Source: Demequina zhanjiangensis
Lineage (GTDB): Bacteria > Actinomycetota > Actinomycetes > Actinomycetales > Demequinaceae
DNA: 64,000 bases
Assembly: GCF_030418315.1 (NCBI RefSeq)
Contig: NZ_JAUHPV010000002.1
Location: 372,001 to 436,000, forward strand
Direction: 5' to 3'
Part shown: piece after piece, positions 51,993 to 61,858 of the stretch
Numbering within the stretch: the first letter of the stretch is position 1
Layout of the letters: each line of letters starts with the position of its first letter
The notes under the pieces: model-generated
Seen by the model: only the letters and a program-made list of their open reading frames with translations
Told to the model about the DNA's origin: nothing
Database searches by the model: none
Position numbers and translations under genes: made by a program

Positions 51993-52958
51993 GGACACGC
52001 CGTGAGCGGGGGTCCCGAGGTGCTGGTCCCGGCCACGGCGCCGGACCCTGTGGCGGGACCCGGAGAGGTCATCATCGATGTCGCGGCATCTGGTGTCAAC
52101 CATGCCGACCTTCTTCAGAGGAGAGGGCTCTATCCGCCGCCCGCGGGGGCGTCCGAGCTGCTCGGCCTCGAGGTGTCGGGAGTCGTCTCCTCCGTGGGCG
52201 AAGGGGTTTCCCGATGGACCGTGGGAGACGAGGTCTGCGCGCTGCTCCCGGGCGGTGGGTACGCGGAGAAGGTCGCCGTCGACCAGCGCCTGGTCCTGAC
52301 CAAACCTCCTGCTATCAGCCATGTTGAGGCGGCTGCTCTGGTCGAGGCCGCATGCACGGTGATGTCGAATCTGGACGAGGCGGCGGCGCGTCCCGGCGAG
52401 ACGCTGCTGGTGCACGGAGGAGTCGGCGGGGTCGGGTCCATCGCGGTGCAGGTCGGCACCGCTCTCGGGCTTCGCGTGATGGCCACCGCCGGCGGCGCCG
52501 AGAGGGTGCAGCGGTGCCTCGCGATGGGGGCCGAGAGAGCCTTCGATCACAGGTCGGACGACTGGTCCGAGGAGGTCGCCGCGCTCGGCGGCGCGGACGT
52601 CATCCTGGACGTCGTCGGGGGTGCCAACCTTGCGAGAAATCTCACTGCGTTATCCACAGGCGGGCGCCTCGTCGTCATCGGGATGCAGCGTGGTCGCAAG
52701 GGTGAGATCGACCTGGGGATGCTGCTTGCGAAGCGTGCCCGAGTGATCGGCACCACGCTCAGGGCGCGTCCGCTGCGGGAGCGCGCAGCGATCGTGGCCT
52801 CGGTCGAGGAGCGCATCTGGCCGCTCGTGCCCGCGCGGGTGCGACCGCTCGTCCACGCCACGTTCCCTCTGCGGGACGCGGCGGCCGCCCACGCGATGCT
52901 CGAGGCCGGCGGCGTGGCCGGCTCGCTCGTCCTGACGGTCGGGGACGCCTCCGGCTAA
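51981..52958 (+). CDS. NAD(P)H-quinone oxidoreductase, zinc-less MDR superfamily (PIG3-like)
   Basis: 325 residues from ATG 51981 with GGAGG five nt upstream; a longer frame from 51861 is upstream of the ribosome site. SGVNHADLLQRRGLYPPPAGASELLGLEVSG and LVHGGVGGVGSIAVQVGTALG (in parts) are typical, and the NADPH Rossmann fold is complete. Structural and catalytic zinc Cys motifs are absent. It reduces quinones or related enals. The end overlaps the convergent AGE gene by 4 bp. Confidence 0.93.
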   Translation: MNVTGHAVSGGPEVLVPATAPDPVAGPGEVIIDVAASGVNHADLLQRRGLYPPPAGASELLGLEVSGVVSSVGEGVSRWTVGDEVCALLPGGGYAEKVAVDQRLVLTKPPAISHVEAAALVEAACTVMSNLDEAAARPGETLLVHGGVGGVGSIAVQVGTALGLRVMATAGGAERVQRCLAMGAERAFDHRSDDWSEEVAALGGADVILDVVGGANLARNLTALSTGGRLVVIGMQRGRKGEIDLGMLLAKRARVIGTTLRARPLRERAAIVASVEERIWPLVPARVRPLVHATFPLRDAAAAHAMLEAGGVAGSLVLTVGDASG

Positions 52959-54193
52959 GGCCGGTCCAGGTTGCCGGCTGCGAGCGAGGGCGCGAGCGCC
53001 GGAGTCACAGGCAGGCGGGGCAGGAGGGTCGCCTGCAGCGCGTGATAGATGTCTGGCTTGCCGGGCCACACCGTGCCGGAGGGCTCGTTCTCCGTTGACA
53101 GCTCGTGGTGCCACGACCCCTTCTCGGCGTCGAGCAGGTGCTCGCCCACGTAGTCCCACCACTGCTGGTACTGCTCCGCGTACTCGGGGGACCGGGTCGC
53201 GCGCCAGAGCACCGCGGCCGCGCCGATCGCCTCCGCCGCCACCCAGTGCATGCGCTCGCGCACCACAGGGGCACCCTCCCAGTCCGTCGTGTAGACGAAC
53301 CCGGCGTGCCCGTCGACGTTCCAGCCGTCCCTGACCGCCGCGGCGTACAGCTCGCGCGCCGCGGGGACCATCCACTCAGGCGCGTGCCGGCCGCTCTGCT
53401 GGAGCGCGAAGGAGGCCTGCAGGGTCAGGCGGGACCACTCGAGCGCGTGGCCGACGGTGGCGCCGTAGGGGCGGAACGGATGCGCGGGCTCGTCCTCGTT
53501 GAAGTCGAGCAGCGGGTTCCAGTCGATGTCGAAGTGCTCGGGCAGCCGCCAGTCGTTGCCGCGACCGTACGAGTCGACGACCCTGGTCACGATCCTGATC
53601 GCACGATCCAGCAGCGCGTGGTCACCGAGGACGTCCGCGGCGGCGAGGTAGGCCTCGAGCGTGTGCATGTTCGCGTTGACGCCGCGGTACTGCTCCTCCT
53701 CGGACCAGTCCCGGGAGAACGACTCGCGGCTCATGCCCGCCTCGTCGTCCCAGAAGCGGGTGCTGTGCACCTCGACGGCCTCCTCGAGCAGCGCTGCGGC
53801 ACCTGGACGGCCTGCTGCCGTCGCGGACGCGGCGGCGAGGATCACGAACGCGTGCCCGTAGGCCTCCTTGGCGTCGTTGGTGGGGCCGTCTGCACCGATC
53901 GCGGCGAACCAGCCGCCGTGCTCGTCGTCACGGAGCCGGCCGAGCAGCGAGTCGACGCCGTGGTCCACGTAGGCGGCGCAACCTGGCCGACCGAGCATGG
54001 CGCCGAGCGCATAGATGTGGGTCATCCGGCAGGTGATCCAGAGCTCGACATCACGCGAGGTGTCGATCCTGCCGTCGACGTCGAGGTAGCCGAAGCCCCC
54101 GCGCGGATCCCTCCCGTGCTTTCCGAAGTCGAGCAGTCGGTCGGTCTCGCTCTCGAGCCAGCGGCGGTGAGCGTCAGCGGTCAGCCACATCAT
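52955..54193 (-). CDS. N-acylglucosamine 2-epimerase (AGE) family sugar isomerase
   Basis: 412 residues. An alpha6/alpha6 barrel: RGGFGYLDVDGRID, CRMTHIYALGAMLG, KEAYGHAFVILAAAS, NANMHTLEAYLAA, FDIDWNP, PYGATVGHALEWSRL and EWAPVVRERMHWVAAEAIGA-like segments hold the conserved Arg and His residues. The pattern is closest to YihS/mannose-isomerase-like members (aldose-ketose isomerases) rather than true GlcNAc epimerases. Substrate not fixed. Confidence 0.9.
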   Translation of the reverse strand: MMWLTADAHRRWLESETDRLLDFGKHGRDPRGGFGYLDVDGRIDTSRDVELWITCRMTHIYALGAMLGRPGCAAYVDHGVDSLLGRLRDDEHGGWFAAIGADGPTNDAKEAYGHAFVILAAASATAAGRPGAAALLEEAVEVHSTRFWDDEAGMSRESFSRDWSEEEQYRGVNANMHTLEAYLAAADVLGDHALLDRAIRIVTRVVDSYGRGNDWRLPEHFDIDWNPLLDFNEDEPAHPFRPYGATVGHALEWSRLTLQASFALQQSGRHAPEWMVPAARELYAAAVRDGWNVDGHAGFVYTTDWEGAPVVRERMHWVAAEAIGAAAVLWRATRSPEYAEQYQQWWDYVGEHLLDAEKGSWHHELSTENEPSGTVWPGKPDIYHALQATLLPRLPVTPALAPSLAAGNLDRP

Positions 54194-54246
54194 GCCGCCA
54201 GACTAGCGAGCCACGGCACTGTGCGACAGGGGTCTGATAGCCCGAA

Positions 54247-55107
54247 TCACAGCACCGCGAGGCGCTCCGGGTCGATCAGGGGCTGGAGCACCTCGAGGAC
54301 GCCGTCCTCGTCCACGGACCCGACGACCTGCTGCGCGACGGCGCGCACCCCATCGGGCGCGTTGCCCATGGCGGCCGAGGTGCCGGCCCAGCGGAGCATG
54401 TCGATGTCGTTGTTGCCGTCGCCCACCGCGACCGTGTGGTCGGGGTACACGCCGAGCTGGCGACGGAGCGCCTCGAGCGCCGACGCCTTGGTGACGTTGG
54501 GCGGCGTGAGGTCGAGCCACGCCGAGTAGCCGACGGCGTACGTCACGTCATTGAGCCCGATCCGGTGCACGAGCGAGTCGAAGTGCGAGACGTCGGCGTC
54601 GGGCTTGCGGATGACGACACGCGTGACCTCCTGAGAGGCGAGCTCCTCGAAGGAGTCGACGACGATCTGGCGTCCGTCGAGCTCGCCCATGGGGAACTCG
54701 CGGTTGACGCGGAAGCCGACGCCGAGATCCTCGACGGCGAAGAACGCGTCGGGCATCTCCTGGCGGATCAGCTCGAGCGCGGCCGTCGGGTCGAACGTGA
54801 CGGTCTCGATGATGTCGTAGCCGCCCGGCGTCTGGGGGTTGAGCTTCACCGTCACGGCGCCGTTGGCGCAGACGGCCCAGCCTCGCTTGATGCCGAGCCG
54901 CTCGAGCACGGGCATGGTGCCGATGATGGTGCGCCCGGTGGCGAGCACCACGTGGGAGCGGCACATCCTGACCTTCTGGACCGCGTCCACCACGGCGTCG
55001 GAGATGTCGCCGCCCCAGTGCATGAGGGTGCCGTCGATGTCCAGTCCCACGAGGCGCCAGGCATCGCGGTCCAGGGGTGGTCGAAGGCTCGCCGGGTCGC
55101 GCGTCAT
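54247..55107 (-). CDS. HAD-superfamily hydrolase, Cof type (class IIB)
   Basis: 286 residues from ATG 55107; GTG 55116 is an alternative. Motif I VGLDIDGTLMHWGG with the nucleophile Asp, motif II LATGRTI, Lys in NVTKASALEAL, motif IV AVGDGNNDIDML. It acts on sugar phosphates or other small phosphoesters. Located just after serS on the same strand, 49 bp from its end. Confidence 0.92.
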   Translation of the reverse strand: MTRDPASLRPPLDRDAWRLVGLDIDGTLMHWGGDISDAVVDAVQKVRMCRSHVVLATGRTIIGTMPVLERLGIKRGWAVCANGAVTVKLNPQTPGGYDIIETVTFDPTAALELIRQEMPDAFFAVEDLGVGFRVNREFPMGELDGRQIVVDSFEELASQEVTRVVIRKPDADVSHFDSLVHRIGLNDVTYAVGYSAWLDLTPPNVTKASALEALRRQLGVYPDHTVAVGDGNNDIDMLRWAGTSAAMGNAPDGVRAVAQQVVGSVDEDGVLEVLQPLIDPERLAVL

Positions 55108-55155
55108 GCGTGGCACCCTAACCCAGGGATGCGACGGGAAGGTGAAGCGACCGGT

Positions 55156-56427
55156 TCAGCCGAGGGGCTGGAGGTACTCGACTCCGCCCAGGTACGGCCG
55201 AAGGATCTCGGGCACGTAGACGGAGCCGTCGGCCTGCTGGTGGTTCTCCAGGAGGGCGACGAGCCAGCGCGTGGTGCCGATCGTGCCGTTGACGGTCGCG
55301 ACGGGCTCGGTGCCCTTCTCGGCCTTCTCACGGATCTTGAGGCGGCGCGCCTGGTACGTGGTGCAGTTCGAGGTGGAGGTGACCTCCATCCAGCGCTCCT
55401 GGCTGGGCAGCCACGCCTCGCAGTCGAACTTGCGGGCGGCGCTCATGCCAAGGTCGCCGGCGGCGGTGTCGATGACCCGGTACGGCAGCTCGAGCGCCTT
55501 GAGCATCGTCTCCTCGGCGGCCAGGAAGCGGGCGTGCTCCTCGGCGGCGTCCTCGGGACGGCAGTAGGCGAACATCTCGACCTTGTGGAACTGGTGGACG
55601 CGGATGATGCCACGGGTGTCGCGGCCCGCGGACCCGGCCTCGCGGCGGTAGCAGGCGCTCCAGCCGGCGTAGCGCAGGGCGCCCTCCTCGAGGTCCAGGA
55701 TCTCGTCCGTGTGATAGCCCGCGAGCGCCACCTCGGACGTGCCCGTCAGGTACAGATCGTCCTTCTCCAGGTAGTAGATCTCGTCCGCGTGCTTGCCGAG
55801 GAAGCCGGTGCCGCTCATCACCTCGGGGCGCACGAGCGTGGGCGTGATCATGGGAGAGAAGCCGTGGTCGATCGCGGTGGCCATCGCGGCGTTGAGGATC
55901 GCGAGCTCGAGTCGCGCACCGATGCCGGTGAGGAAGTAGAAGCGGGCGCCGGACACCTTCGCGCCGCGCTCCATGTCGATCGCCTTGAGACCCTCGCCGA
56001 TCGCCAGGTGGTCCTGGACCTCGACGCCCTCGGCAGCGAAGTCGCGGGGCGTGCCCTCATGGCGCAGGACGACGAAGTCCTCATCGCCGCCGGCGGGGAC
56101 GCCAGGCTCGGGGATGTTGCCGAGCGAGCGGGCGAGCTCGACGGCCTTCGCGGAGGCGGCGTCGGCTTCGGCCTGCAGCTGCTTGACCTTGGCCGCCAGC
56201 TCCTTGGTGCGGGCGAGCAGCTCCTGCTTCTCGTCGCCCTGCGCCTTGGCCACGAGCTTGCCGAGCGACTTCTGCTCGGCGCGGGCGACCTCGAACTCCT
56301 GCAGCGCGGCGCGGTTGGCAGCGTCGGCCTCCAGCACCTGGTCCACGATCGCTGGGTCGTCGCCGCGGGAGATCTGTGACTGCCGGACGACGTCGGGCTC
56401 GGCACGCAGAAGCTTGAGGTCGATCAT
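55156..56427 (-). CDS. serS: Seryl-tRNA synthetase
   Basis: 423 residues from ATG 56427. [15 protein letters not shown] opens the tRNA-binding coiled-coil arm (about 30-105). Class II motifs: [18 protein letters not shown], the motif 2 loop [28 protein letters not shown] (span) and the C-terminal [18 protein letters not shown]. It charges the serine tRNAs; two serine tRNA genes are in this window. Confidence 0.97.
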   Translation of the reverse strand: MIDLKLLRAEPDVVRQSQISRGDDPAIVDQVLEADAANRAALQEFEVARAEQKSLGKLVAKAQGDEKQELLARTKELAAKVKQLQAEADAASAKAVELARSLGNIPEPGVPAGGDEDFVVLRHEGTPRDFAAEGVEVQDHLAIGEGLKAIDMERGAKVSGARFYFLTGIGARLELAILNAAMATAIDHGFSPMITPTLVRPEVMSGTGFLGKHADEIYYLEKDDLYLTGTSEVALAGYHTDEILDLEEGALRYAGWSACYRREAGSAGRDTRGIIRVHQFHKVEMFAYCRPEDAAEEHARFLAAEETMLKALELPYRVIDTAAGDLGMSAARKFDCEAWLPSQERWMEVTSTSNCTTYQARRLKIREKAEKGTEPVATVNGTIGTTRWLVALLENHQQADGSVYVPEILRPYLGGVEYLQPLG

Positions 56428-56464
56428 GCACGCGAGTCTATCTGCGCACACGTAGGCTCGTTCC

Positions 56465-57688
56465 ATGATCGCCTACGTGCTCGGGATCGTCGCTGTGGTG
56501 CTCGCGACGGCCTCGCTGTCCCTCACCGTGGTGATCACGCGACGCATCGGCTCGCGTGATCCGGTGGCAGTCCCCCGCATGTGGCGACGGATCCTCCGCA
56601 TCCAGCCGCTGGCGTCGGCCGCGGGGTCGTTCCAGACCCCCAGGGACGGGCACGAGAAGATCGCGTTCATCGCGAACCCCACGAAGTCGGGCGTCGAGGA
56701 GCTTCGCGAGCAGGCCCTGCGCGCATGCTCGATCCGCTACCTGCCGCAGCCGCTGTGGTTCTACACGACGGCTGACGACCCGGGCACCGGGCAGGCGCGG
56801 GCCGCACTCGAGGCGGGGGCCGACGTGGTGGTCGCCGTCGGCGGCGACGGCACCGTGAGGGCTGTGGCGCAGACGATGGCCGACTCGGACAAGCCGATGG
56901 GCATCATCCCCATGGGCACCGGCAACCTGTTCGCCCGCAACCTGGACCTGCCGCTCGGCGACACCCAGGCGATCCTTCGCACCGTCCTCGAGGGCGCGGA
57001 GCGGCGGGCCGACGTCGGCTGGATGGACGTGCACCGCGGCCACAACGGCCATGGGGAGGACGAGCGCCACCTGTTCCTCGTGATCGCGGGCGCCGGCTTC
57101 GACGCCGAGATGGTCGCGGGCGCGGACGACAACCTCAAGAAGCGCCTGGGCTGGTTCGCCTACTTCTTCGCCGCGATCCGCCACCTGGGCGAGAAGCGCA
57201 TGAAGGCGTGGGTGTCGGTCGACGGCGGCGACGAGATCGTCGGCCACATGCGCACCGTTCTGATGGCGAACATCGGCAAGCTTCCCGGCGGTATCCAGCT
57301 GATCCCGGACGCGACGATGGACGACGGCAAGATCGACATCGCGACGATCGATGCGCGCGGCGGCCTCGTGGGCTGGACCGAGCTGTTCGGCCAGGTCATG
57401 GCGCAGGGCGCAGGCCTCAAGGACACCCGGCTCATCCGCGTCCTCAAGACCTCGCGCATCGACCATGTGCGCGGCACCGAGTTCGACATCCGTATGGAGC
57501 AGCCGCAGAAGGTCCAGGTGGACGGCGAGTCGCTCGGGAAGGCGACCGGCATCCACGCCTTCGTGCAGCCGGCCGCGCTCACACTGCGAGTTCCGCAGGG
57601 CTCCGTGCCCGAGCGGACGGACGACACGGAGCAGCCTGAGGCCACGGCGCCCGCGCCGGAGCCCGCCGAGGACCCGCAGCCCGCATGA
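56465..57688 (+). CDS. Diacylglycerol/lipid kinase family protein (DagK-like)
   Basis: 407 residues. A membrane helix (2-25) precedes the catalytic fold: [33 protein letters not shown] and [15 protein letters not shown] are the ATP-binding motifs of the DGK/sphingosine-kinase family. The C-terminal beta-sandwich ends VQVDGESLG. The Pro/Ala/Glu tail is short. Likely phosphorylates a membrane lipid. It overlaps the MFS gene by ATGA (57685-57688). Confidence 0.92.
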   Translation: MIAYVLGIVAVVLATASLSLTVVITRRIGSRDPVAVPRMWRRILRIQPLASAAGSFQTPRDGHEKIAFIANPTKSGVEELREQALRACSIRYLPQPLWFYTTADDPGTGQARAALEAGADVVVAVGGDGTVRAVAQTMADSDKPMGIIPMGTGNLFARNLDLPLGDTQAILRTVLEGAERRADVGWMDVHRGHNGHGEDERHLFLVIAGAGFDAEMVAGADDNLKKRLGWFAYFFAAIRHLGEKRMKAWVSVDGGDEIVGHMRTVLMANIGKLPGGIQLIPDATMDDGKIDIATIDARGGLVGWTELFGQVMAQGAGLKDTRLIRVLKTSRIDHVRGTEFDIRMEQPQKVQVDGESLGKATGIHAFVQPAALTLRVPQGSVPERTDDTEQPEATAPAPEPAEDPQPA

Positions 57689-58926
57689 TCGATCGGCGCA
57701 GGGTCGCGACCCTCGCGTCCTCACAGCTCGTCGCAGGAACGGGCGTCGCCGCGGGCATCTCCGTGGGCGCGCTCCTCGCGGAGGAGATCGCAGGGACCGC
57801 CGCATGGTCGGGCCTTCCCCAGACCGCACTGGTGCTGGGCTCGGCGCTCGCCGCCGTGCCCCTTGCCCGCCTCGCCGGCCGACGCGGTCGCCGCATCGCG
57901 CTGACCACGGGCTACGCGGTCGCGACGTTGGGCGCGGCCCTGTCATTCGCTGCGGGGGCGACGCGCCTCCTGCCCCTGCTGCTGGTCGGGATGTTCATCA
58001 CGGGAGGCGGGATGGCCGCGGGCCTGCAGGCCCGCTTCGCCGCGACCGACGGCGTGCCCGACTCGGTGCGCGGACGGGTGCTCAGCCTCGTCGTCTGGGC
58101 CTCCGCGGTCGGAGCGGTCGCGGGCCCGAACCTGCTGTCACCGGGAACGCGCCTGGGCGAGGCGCTCGGCGTGACCTCGCTCGCCGGCCCGTGGATCTTC
58201 GCGGTCGTCACGCTCGCGATCGCCGCCACCGGCATCGCACTGCTCCTGCGGGACCCCCGTCCCGCGGCGCCGCCGGCGCCGCGCAGCATCGCGCGCACGC
58301 TCGCAGACCTGTGGGCGCATCCGTCCGGACGGCTCGGGCTCACCGCCATGGCGACCGGCCACGCGGTGATGGTGGGCATCATGGCGATGTCGAGCGTCCA
58401 CCTGCACGGACACGGCTCGACCCTCACGTTCGTCGGCATCGTCGTGAGCGCGCACGTCGCAGGGATGTACGCGCTCGCCCCGCTCTTCGGCTGGATGACC
58501 GACCGTCTGGGACCGTGGGGCGCCGTGGCCGTGGGCGCGGGTCTGCTCCTGGTCGGCGCCGGCCTCACGGCGGTCTCGGGCCGGATCGATGCGGCAGGCG
58601 GGACACACTCGTCGGCCGAGGCCTATGCCACCGCCGGCCTGGTGCTGATCGGGCTCGGCTGGTCGGCGGCGACCATCGCCGCCGCGACCCTAGTCGCCGT
58701 GCTGAGCCACGAGGGCACCGCGAGCCCCACGGACGTCCAGGGCGTCGCGGACCTCACGATGGGCATCGCAGGGGCTTCCGCAGGGGCGCTGTCAGGCGTG
58801 GCGCTCGCCGCATGGGGGTACGACGGCCTGTCGATCGCGGGCGCCCTCCTGCTGGTGCCGCTCGCATGGGAGCTCGTCCGCGCGCGACGGCTGGATCGCG
58901 CGCACACGCACGCGCTCGAATCCTGA
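57685..58926 (+). CDS. Major facilitator superfamily transporter
   Basis: 413 residues, about 12 membrane helices in two halves. Charged loops such as RLAGRRGRRIALTTGY between helices 2 and 3 match the MFS motif A region. Substrate unknown; resembles drug/metabolite efflux proteins. Translationally coupled to the lipid kinase gene. Confidence 0.92.
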   Translation: MIDRRRVATLASSQLVAGTGVAAGISVGALLAEEIAGTAAWSGLPQTALVLGSALAAVPLARLAGRRGRRIALTTGYAVATLGAALSFAAGATRLLPLLLVGMFITGGGMAAGLQARFAATDGVPDSVRGRVLSLVVWASAVGAVAGPNLLSPGTRLGEALGVTSLAGPWIFAVVTLAIAATGIALLLRDPRPAAPPAPRSIARTLADLWAHPSGRLGLTAMATGHAVMVGIMAMSSVHLHGHGSTLTFVGIVVSAHVAGMYALAPLFGWMTDRLGPWGAVAVGAGLLLVGAGLTAVSGRIDAAGGTHSSAEAYATAGLVLIGLGWSAATIAAATLVAVLSHEGTASPTDVQGVADLTMGIAGASAGALSGVALAAWGYDGLSIAGALLLVPLAWELVRARRLDRAHTHALES

Positions 58927-58948
58927 GGGATCCAGCCCGGGCAGCGGC

Positions 58949-59881
58949 TCAGGCGATGCCGTGACGCAGCGCGTCCACCCAGGCGCGTGCCGACTCGAAG
59001 GACTCCTCGGTCGTGGCCGGCTCGATCGGGGTGAGCTCACCGTGAAAGGCAGGATAGGAGCCCAGGAAGAGCACCACGGGGCAGGTGCGCTTGAGTCCCA
59101 TGAGCGCCTCGGCGACGCGGGACTCGGCGATGTGACCCATGGCGTCCATCGAGAACGAGTACTCTCCCGGCCGGTCGCCGCGGGGGCGCGACTCGATGCG
59201 GCTGAGGTTCACGCCGCGGGCCGAGAACTGCTCGAGCATCTCGAGCAGCGCGCCCGCCCTGTCGCTCGGCAGGTGCACCACGAGCGTCGTCTTGTCGGCG
59301 CCCGTCGGCACGGGCAGATCGCCTGGACGTCCGATGCGGACGAACCGGGTCATCGAGGTGGAGCGGTCGCTCACACCGCTGACGAGCACCTCGAGGCCGA
59401 GGCTCTCGCCGATCCCAGGAGGCGCGAGCGCGGCGTCGAAGTCCGCCGAACCGTCCGCGAGCGCCACCGCCGCCGCCGCGTTGGACGACGCGGGCACCTG
59501 CAGAGCCCCTGGCAGATGGTCGGCGATCCAGCGTCGGCACTGGTTGAGGCCGTGGGAGTGCGCCGAGACACGCTGCACGTCCTCGATCCGGGTGCCGGGC
59601 AGGGCGACCAGCTCGAACGAGATGGAGAGCACGACCTCTCCGAGGATCACGAGCGGCTCGCCTTCCGCGAGCGTGTCGAGCGTGGCTGTCACCCCGCCCT
59701 CGACCGAGTTCTCGATGGCGACGACCGCGAAGTCGGCCTCGCCTGAGCGGACGGCTCCGAGCGCGGACGGCACGTCGACCATCGGCAGGTGCTCGGCCTG
59801 GCCGGCGGGGGCCATCGCGCGCAGCGCGGCCTCGGTGAACGTTCCTGCGGGCCCCAGGTACGCGTAGCGCGGGAGTGTCAC
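58949..59881 (-). CDS. pheA: Prephenate dehydratase
   Basis: 310 residues. Converts prephenate to phenylpyruvate for phenylalanine. YLGPAGTFTEAALRA, AIENSVEGGVTATLDTL, HSHGLNQCRRWIADHLPGA-type segment, and SDRSTSMTRFVRIGR are catalytic-domain signatures; LVVHLPSDRAGALLEMLEQFSARGVNLSRIESRP is the ACT regulatory domain that binds phenylalanine. Overlaps the GT2-like gene by ATGA (59881-59878). Confidence 0.96.
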   Translation of the reverse strand: MTLPRYAYLGPAGTFTEAALRAMAPAGQAEHLPMVDVPSALGAVRSGEADFAVVAIENSVEGGVTATLDTLAEGEPLVILGEVVLSISFELVALPGTRIEDVQRVSAHSHGLNQCRRWIADHLPGALQVPASSNAAAAVALADGSADFDAALAPPGIGESLGLEVLVSGVSDRSTSMTRFVRIGRPGDLPVPTGADKTTLVVHLPSDRAGALLEMLEQFSARGVNLSRIESRPRGDRPGEYSFSMDAMGHIAESRVAEALMGLKRTCPVVLFLGSYPAFHGELTPIEPATTEESFESARAWVDALRHGIA

Positions 59882-60729
59882 TCGCTCTCCTCATCGTTCG
59901 GGGCGCGTCCACCGGTGACGGCGCGGCTCGTGGCGTCGATCCCCTGGCGCATGCGTCGGCTGCCGATCGCCATGACCACGTCACGGTACTGGTTGGCACG
60001 ACCGGGTGCGCTGCGCGCGACCCCGGAGCGGGAGGTGCCCGCGATCTCGCAGTCGACCTCGGTGACGGTCAGTCCGGCGTGCAGGACGTCGATCGTCATC
60101 GCAGGCTCAAGCCCGGCGCCGCGCGCGAGCGGCAGGCACGCCTCGAAGGCCTCGCGCGTGAGGCAGCGGATCGAGCTGAGGGGCTGCTTGACCTCCCAGT
60201 TGGAGGCGCGCTTGATGGCCTTGCGAGCAGCCTTGGTGCTCAGGCCGACGGCGCGTCCCCCGTTCGCGGTGAGGGCGATCGCGAGGTCGCACACCTTCTC
60301 GGTGACGGCCGGCACGAGCGGCGCGGCGCCGATGGCCTGGTTGCCCAGGCGACCGTCGAGCAGGAGCAGCGCGCGAGGCGGCCGGCTCGGATCGTCGCGC
60401 ATGGCGATGACGGCGGCGCCGGTCTCGGTCGCGGCCGAGCGGCCGCGCGGGTGCGGGTGGCGGACCACGACAGCGCCCGACTTGCGGGCCAGATCCTGCG
60501 TGTTGTCTGTCGAGCCGTCGTCCACGACGAGCACGAGGTCGACGCCGGGGATCGCTGCGGCGGCCCTGACGGTCGCCGCGATGCGTCGCGCCTGGTTATG
60601 GGCGACGACGAGCGCTGCGCAGTTCTGACTCTCGGGCTCCGGAACGGCCCCACGGGACGCGGCAGGGCGGCGACGCGGGGCGCGCTTGCGCGGGGCGTCG
60701 GAGTCCTTGGGCGAGGGTGTCGCAGCCAC
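59878..60729 (-). CDS. Glycosyltransferase family 2-like protein
   Basis: 283 residues. A basic Pro/Ala-rich start leads to LVVAHNQARRIAATVRAA and LVLVVDDGSTDNTQDLARKSGAVVVRH (in parts), a GT-A nucleotide-sugar fold. At the place of the metal-binding DxD the sequence is LLLLDGRLGNQ, so DGR replaces DAD-type motifs. It may be a variant or inactive transferase. Translationally coupled with pheA, which is unexpected. Confidence 0.75.
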   Translation of the reverse strand: MAATPSPKDSDAPRKRAPRRRPAASRGAVPEPESQNCAALVVAHNQARRIAATVRAAAAIPGVDLVLVVDDGSTDNTQDLARKSGAVVVRHPHPRGRSAATETGAAVIAMRDDPSRPPRALLLLDGRLGNQAIGAAPLVPAVTEKVCDLAIALTANGGRAVGLSTKAARKAIKRASNWEVKQPLSSIRCLTREAFEACLPLARGAGLEPAMTIDVLHAGLTVTEVDCEIAGTSRSGVARSAPGRANQYRDVVMAIGSRRMRQGIDATSRAVTGGRAPNDEESE

Positions 60730-60773
60730 GGACTCAGCGTAGCGACTGCGCGACGGTACGCAAACTCCCCTTT

Positions 60774-60824
60774 ACCTTCTTGTGAAGGTTCTGTGACCTC
60801 GTAGCCGAGGGTTGTCGCAACCCG
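60774..60824 (-). terminator. Two small hairpins after the DUF5926 gene
   Basis: GGGTTGTCGCAACCC (60810-60824; 6-bp stem, 3-nt loop) and ACCTTCTTGTGAAGGT (60774-60789; 6-bp stem, 4-nt loop) follow the DUF5926 stop on the reverse strand. They sit just before the start of the GT2-like gene. Stems are short, so this is a weak terminator call. Confidence 0.35.
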
Positions 60825-60830
60825 ACAGCG

Positions 60831-61658
60831 TCAGCGGATCGTGACCTGACGCGAGACCAGTCCAGCGCGGGCGCGACGCTCGTCCGCCGTGAGGGGCGAG
60901 GTGTCGGCGATCGCCTCGGCCAGCTTCGGCGCGAAGGCCTCGACCGGCTTCTCCAGCTCGTCGGGCTCGGTGCCCGCCACCATCTCCCACACGGGGATCT
61001 GAAGTCCGCATGCGCGGAAGGCGCCGAGCAGCTTGGTGCCGTCCTCGATCGCGGTCTCACGGCGCGCCTGCAGACGGGCGAGGCCGTCGAGCAGCTTCTC
61101 CTCATCGACCTCCTGACCCCAGCGCAGGTACTCGCGGGCGCCCATGCGGCACCAGTAGGCGCCGTCCACGGATGCGAGCTTGACGGTGGGGAAGATGCCG
61201 GAGTTGGCCTCCTCGAGCGCGGCCTGCACGTCGGGGTCGCGGTCGCCCTCGGGGAGCCAGTACTCATAGCCCTCGTGCACGGTGACCTCCCACGGCACGG
61301 CGGGGTCGAGGATGTCCTGCAGGCGGGGACCCGGCTCGAGCTGGCCGAGCTGCGGCAGCAGGTCGCCGTCCTCGAGCTCCTTGGCTGCGAGCGCGGCGTG
61401 CGCGATGTCGCGCGACGGATCGCCGCTCGCTCCAGCGCCGCGCATCGCGACGAGCAGCAGGCCGTCCTTGCGGCGCATCGCCGGCCGGTCCAGCGGGAGC
61501 ACGGTCACGAGCAGCAGGTCGTCGCCACCGAACTCGGCGGTCAGCCTCGCGGGCGCGCTCGCCGCGGGGACGATCTCGCGCATCGCGACGAGGTCGACCT
61601 CTCCGGGGAGGCCCTCGAACGGACGCGACACGAACGGGATGCGGTTCTTCTTCGCCAT
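60831..61658 (-). CDS. DUF5926 family protein
   Basis: 275 residues from ATG 61658; the longer frame upstream is within the repeat region. MAKKNRIPFVSRPFEGLPGEVDLVAMREIVPAASAPA (quoted in part) and EVTVHEGYEYWLPEG, GAYWCRMGAREYLRWGQ are the features of an actinobacterial family (DUF5926) sometimes mis-annotated as topoisomerase. It is a soluble protein of unknown function. Confidence 0.9.
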   Translation of the reverse strand: MAKKNRIPFVSRPFEGLPGEVDLVAMREIVPAASAPARLTAEFGGDDLLLVTVLPLDRPAMRRKDGLLLVAMRGAGASGDPSRDIAHAALAAKELEDGDLLPQLGQLEPGPRLQDILDPAVPWEVTVHEGYEYWLPEGDRDPDVQAALEEANSGIFPTVKLASVDGAYWCRMGAREYLRWGQEVDEEKLLDGLARLQARRETAIEDGTKLLGAFRACGLQIPVWEMVAGTEPDELEKPVEAFAPKLAEAIADTSPLTADERRARAGLVSRQVTIR

Positions 61659-61706
61659 GCGTCCCAGGGTAGTGGCGTGGGTGCGTCGTCGCGGCCTCGC
61701 GCGGAC

Positions 61707-61778
61707 CCCCGGACAGTTCGCACCCACCGGCCCCGGACACTTCGAGCCCATGGGCCCCGGACAGTTCGCACCAATCTG
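61707..61778. repeat. Three tandem 24-bp units leading into the palindromic repeat
   Basis: CCCCGGACA followed by G/CTTCG recurs at 61707, 61731 and 61755 with a strict 24-bp period. The third unit is the left arm of the palindromic repeat. Unit 2 differs from units 1 and 3 at a few bases. Confidence 0.85.
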
Positions 61779-61858
61779 CGGGGCGACACGCCAGCGTGTC
61801 GCAGGACGGCGCGGCGTGTCGTCGGGGTGTCGCGGTTCGCATTGGTTCGGACTGTCGG
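61757..61858. repeat. Dispersed palindromic repeat, copy 2 (REP-like)
   Basis: 102 bp. Left arm CCGGACAGTTCGCACCAATC (61757-61776); right arm GCATTGGTTCGGACTGTCGG (61839-61858) is its imperfect complement. The core contains GGCGACACGCC and GGGGTGTCGCGGTTCG as in copy 1 at 5027-5127. Length and order are conserved between copies. Confidence 0.8.

Noticed and set aside
61707..61778. CRISPR-like short repeats
   Set aside because: Units are contiguous with a 24-bp period and no unique spacers, and no cas genes are nearby.
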